Assembly: GCA_016722045.1 (NCBI GenBank) | Contig: JADKGY010000027.1 | Span: 1 to 17,245 of the forward strand | Source of the DNA: Candidatus Opimibacter skivensis | GTDB lineage: Bacteria; Bacteroidota; Bacteroidia; Chitinophagales; Saprospiraceae | Direction of reading: 5' to 3' | Length of the DNA: 17,245 nt | Part shown: positions 14,453 to 17,245 of the stretch, one piece after another | Numbering within the stretch: the stretch's first letter is position 1 | How the letters are laid out: every line of letters starts with the position of its first letter | Program-made: the position numbers and the translations under genes | The notes under the pieces: generated by a model | What the model was told of the DNA's origin: nothing | Database searches by the model: none | Seen by the model: the letters and a program-made list of their open reading frames with translations, nothing else

Positions 14453-15990
14453 CTATTTTTTCTTCTTTTCCCAGGCCTTATTCACACTCGGTTTTATTCC
14501 CAAGAGGACCGATTTCAAACTGTAATTAAAGAACATTTTTTTCAGGATCCCATTGATATCATAAGTACCTCTTCGGGTAGGTTCATCCTGAGTAGGGTTT
14601 GTCATCAATCATAATTGCTTGGCTACCTTTGTGAGCACTTGTTCTTTTAGTCCGGAAGTGTCATCACTCGTTTTATTCTTAAGCGTAATCAGAAAGATCA
14701 TTGTACAAAAGTGCATCGCTGCCACTCGAACTATTTTGATTAGCAATAAAATTAAAACTAAGTGAATTGATTTCTTCCGTAGGCATGGAATTGCATTTTT
14801 TTCCAATATAGGATTCAAAGCTTTCGCCAACATCGGACCTAACCGGCCATTCATTTCAAATGTATGATGAGGCTCAAACAATTTGGCTTTTGCGCGGACA
14901 CGCAATTTCCCTTTTCCAGAGCATGGCTTCTCTCATGATCACCATCATTCAAACCTCGCCGAAGTGTGTCATTGGAAATCGTATAAATAGACGCGGTTTG
15001 CATCTTTGAACCGAACAATACCGGGATGATTGGCATCCTTTGCGTGTTCTGCGTATTTAATGTTTCCATTTAACAGATGAATGAATCGACATCTATGGTG
15101 TGCGCATACTCTTCTAAAATATCCTGGAAGACAGGTTTCTGCTTATGTTCAAAATGGTTTACGCTTGTCCCTGAAAATATCCATATCGAGATTGAACAAT
15201 GGCTTCTCTGAAAACAATATCACCATATTTGATAAAATCATCCACACAGAGATCCATAAACATCGTTATAAATAAATGAACCCTCAATGCGATCGATCTG
15301 GTATTTTTCAGGCGAAGTAAATCATATTCCTTATAATTTGGTCTGATGATAAAACTGTCGATAGCCAAATGTTCCGTTACCGTTGAATATGAAATACGAT
15401 CAACCAGGAATGTATACATGCTTCAGTAGATGTGACCACTAGTTGGGGCAATTGAGTTCAAAAGAAGTAGAGCTGAAACTGAACGGTTTCTCGCCCTTTA
15501 ATAAAAATTGAAATCACGGAAGTCAAACGAACTATTGCGGATGAGATAAGTTCTCGAAGAGAGTTTGTCCTGTAACCCAAGATCCACATGATCCAGATGT
15601 ATGGCCTGAATCGAAATTTTGAAGGCAAAAGGAATGGATGTGGGCTGTGTTTTGAATGAGACTTTATTTTCAATATTTCCGATTTGTTACCAACAGCTCC
15701 TGAAAACAAGCTCGTGCGAAAAAAGACCTTAAATATATTCAGGCCCTTAAATTGAACAAAACTATATTGCCGCCGCCTTGCACCGAGTTACCGCACGTCC
15801 TTTGTATGCCTAAACCGTATTATGATTAAAGGCGATTCCAAAGGAGAGAAGAAAAAAGATTTACATCTTCAACCTTAATCTTGAATGGTGCGTGAGGTTG
15901 TCCGAAAGGGATTCGATTTTTGTGCGATCCATGGCTCAACAAAAAATGGCAATCAACTTGAGCGATAAAACCAAAACAACAATGTCGACA
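14453..15990 (-). pseudogene. AsmA/DUF748-like protein, heavily frameshifted
   Basis: On the minus strand, pieces in different frames line up in the order expected for Bacteroidota AsmA/DUF748-like envelope proteins: IHLDHVDLGLQDKLSSRTYL (near 15600), SISYSTVTEHLAIDSF-type repeats near 15400, LLNGNIKYAEHAKDANHPG and RFKDAN near 15050, HHTFEMNGRLGPMLAKALNP (near 14850), INSLSFNFIANQ (near 14760), KNKTSDDTSGLKEQVLTKVA (near 14640), and the ending MFFNYSLKSVLLGIKPSVNK with TAG at 14453-14455. Relatives are membrane-anchored proteins implicated in lipid transport between membranes. The 5' end is not certain: a plausible frame (FKIKVEDVNLFSS) reaches about 15860, and 15990-16208 shows nothing I can assign. 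Many single-base indels are needed. Confidence 0.62.
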
Positions 15991-16208
15991 ATAGATGCGC
16001 AGGCCGTGATTTTTTTTTCTCGTGTATTAACATATAAAAGTGGACACTCTTTGAGATCAGATTATCCAATGGTAAAAAGCAAACCTTAGAGGATAAGACT
16101 AAACCATTCAACTTGGATATATAAGTTCAAAAGTGTTGATTTCTTTGCCCGGAGGAGTTGTAGATATTCGAAGTGTCAGTGGAGGATATGGTGAGAATGA
16201 AATTTATT

Positions 16209-17245
16209 TATTTCCGAATTGCATCGAATGCCATGGAAAGCAATTTCTCCTTCGGAGTAAATGGTAGTGCATCATATCCTGGCGATGCATTTGTATTAAA
16301 GCCCTGATAGCATCACGAATTGCAAAATAAGCCCTGATGCTGATAAGTTAACACCAATGGCGGCTCGCCCAGCGCCTTAGATAGTGTAAAATATTGCAAG
16401 GTTTTTTACGAGTCGTGGTAAGCGGCTGGATATCTATAGTTCGATAGGATCATATAGCAATAGATATCAGGAATTTTATGGGATGAAAGCGCATTGGAAC
16501 GTAATCTTCCACAATAACATCGTGGGGTAATACCTTTCCATAGTCATCCGCCAGCCGAGACCCTGTACGATACCAGCCTTCTACTTGACCTTGATCAATC
16601 AACGTGTTCATTGATTTTCCATAATCGCTGCACACCTTTGACAAAGTCAACTTCATAAATATCATTATGCATACAATCTAGCGTCACCTGAATAATCGCA
16701 GTACCATAGACATGATAAGAGAATGGGTGCTCTTTCGAAATAGTCCAATCGAAATGGACGCCTGGTGTTGCATAATGAGCATGTTCTCACTCAGGTTGAC
16801 TCTACGGACGAAAGCGGTAGCTTAAACAAGTGTTTTCCAATCGAGTTTAGTTTGAATATTTGGTGAAAGACAAAACCATTTTCAATCCTAATCGTAATTT
16901 TGCGGTATGAAATCCAATATTTAATTCTTCAGCAGCGACGATTTTCAATCGATTCCACGCGGCTTCACTTATGGGAACGGGTTTTGCCATTCAGATCCGC
17001 GGGAGCTGATGCAGGTGAGGGAAGACATGTTGAGCAACACGCAAAGTGTTTGTAGAAATGTACTTTGACCTGGCCTGGAAGAAATCGAAAATGTTTCAGC
17101 TGCAACCTGTTGCATTTTTGTATTTACCCCGCCCCATTTCAACAGCACCTGTGGATACCGCCATTGAACCATCTGTATGGGCATGCACTAATGCACGGGC
17201 CTGGTTCATGAGTGCCTTGCAAAGAAATTCCAAAACAGATTGGCA
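16209..17245 (-). pseudogene. xdhB: Xanthine dehydrogenase-family molybdopterin-binding subunit, partial and frameshifted
   Basis: Large molybdenum-cofactor subunit of a xanthine dehydrogenase/aldehyde oxidase-type hydroxylase. From the right edge leftwards, pieces in several frames give MNQARALVHAHTDGSMAVST, GAVEMG, VNTKMQQVAAETFSIS, HYATPGVHFDWTISKEHPFS then YHVYGTAIIQVTLDCM, HDYGKSMNTLIDQGQVEG and, at the end, NASPGYDA and LLSMAFDAIRK with TAA at 16209-16211. Their order and content match the C-terminal half of this subunit, and the MG-G-NTKM region contacts the cofactor in the family. The gene runs off the right edge. XdhC, its maturation partner, is encoded nearby on the same strand, which supports the assignment. 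The gene symbol denotes the family; the substrate need not be xanthine. Indels are dense. Confidence 0.82.

Noticed and set aside
15081..15275. Plus-strand 64-codon ORF
   Set aside because: Antisense to minus-strand segments that match AsmA-like proteins (NGNIKYAEHAKDAN and neighbours).
15892..16089. Plus-strand 65-codon ORF between the AsmA-like gene and xdhB
   Set aside because: Lies in the indel-rich stretch; the product is unfamiliar, and a minus-strand frame continuing the AsmA-like gene covers part of it.

Overview
The window looks like a chromosomal stretch from a member of the Bacteroidota, probably an environmental Chitinophagales/Saprospirales-like lineage. The evidence is a DUF2851 protein, an ExbB/ExbD pair, promoter boxes of the TAnnTTTG type, weak Shine-Dalgarno signals and Bacteroidota-type XdhC, LtaS-like and AsmA-like proteins. 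The lineage below phylum level is inference.

Layout. 1-3183 (+): the 3' part of mrdA (PBP2), folA and a DUF2851 gene translationally coupled to folA. 3366-4476 (+): a promoter and an exbB-exbD pair without tonB. 4599-5615 (+): a probable five-bladed beta-propeller glycosidase-like protein. 5683-6819 (-): an M14 zinc carboxypeptidase, converging on it. 6983-7444 (+): a small secreted beta-barrel-like protein. 7469-7963 (-): a hypothetical protein.

8092-10857 is the most interesting part. A 20-base sequence at 8092-8111 matches, at 18 of 20 positions and in the same orientation, the 3' end of the tRNA-Arg(CCG) gene at 10838-10857. Between the copies lie about 2.7 kb of visibly AT-richer DNA with three minus-strand genes: an exported protein, a lipoprotein and a DUF4238 protein. 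There is no integrase. I read this as a small island, or the remnant of one, integrated at the tRNA 3' end. The DUF4238 gene starts 14 bases after the tRNA and may be transcribed from the tRNA promoter.

10910-17245 is nearly all minus strand: a small conserved Bacteroidota protein, an LTA-synthase-like alkaline phosphatase-superfamily protein, XdhC, an AsmA/DUF748-like protein and the molybdopterin-binding subunit of a xanthine dehydrogenase-type enzyme. From about 13.02 kb to the right edge the frames are broken by many single-base indels, although the protein-level matches stay good. The left 3 kb has a few homopolymer indels and the middle is clean. Low consensus accuracy explains this better than decay of four unrelated genes.

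Another recurring structure is degenerate heptanucleotide tandem arrays in intergenic DNA: one at the stop codon of mrdA, one at the stop codon of exbD and one upstream of the tRNA, with an octanucleotide array next to the last. Each has its own unit sequence. I found no CRISPR array, transposase, recognisable defence system or clear new multi-gene system. The tRNA-linked island and the heptad arrays are the best candidates for something undescribed.
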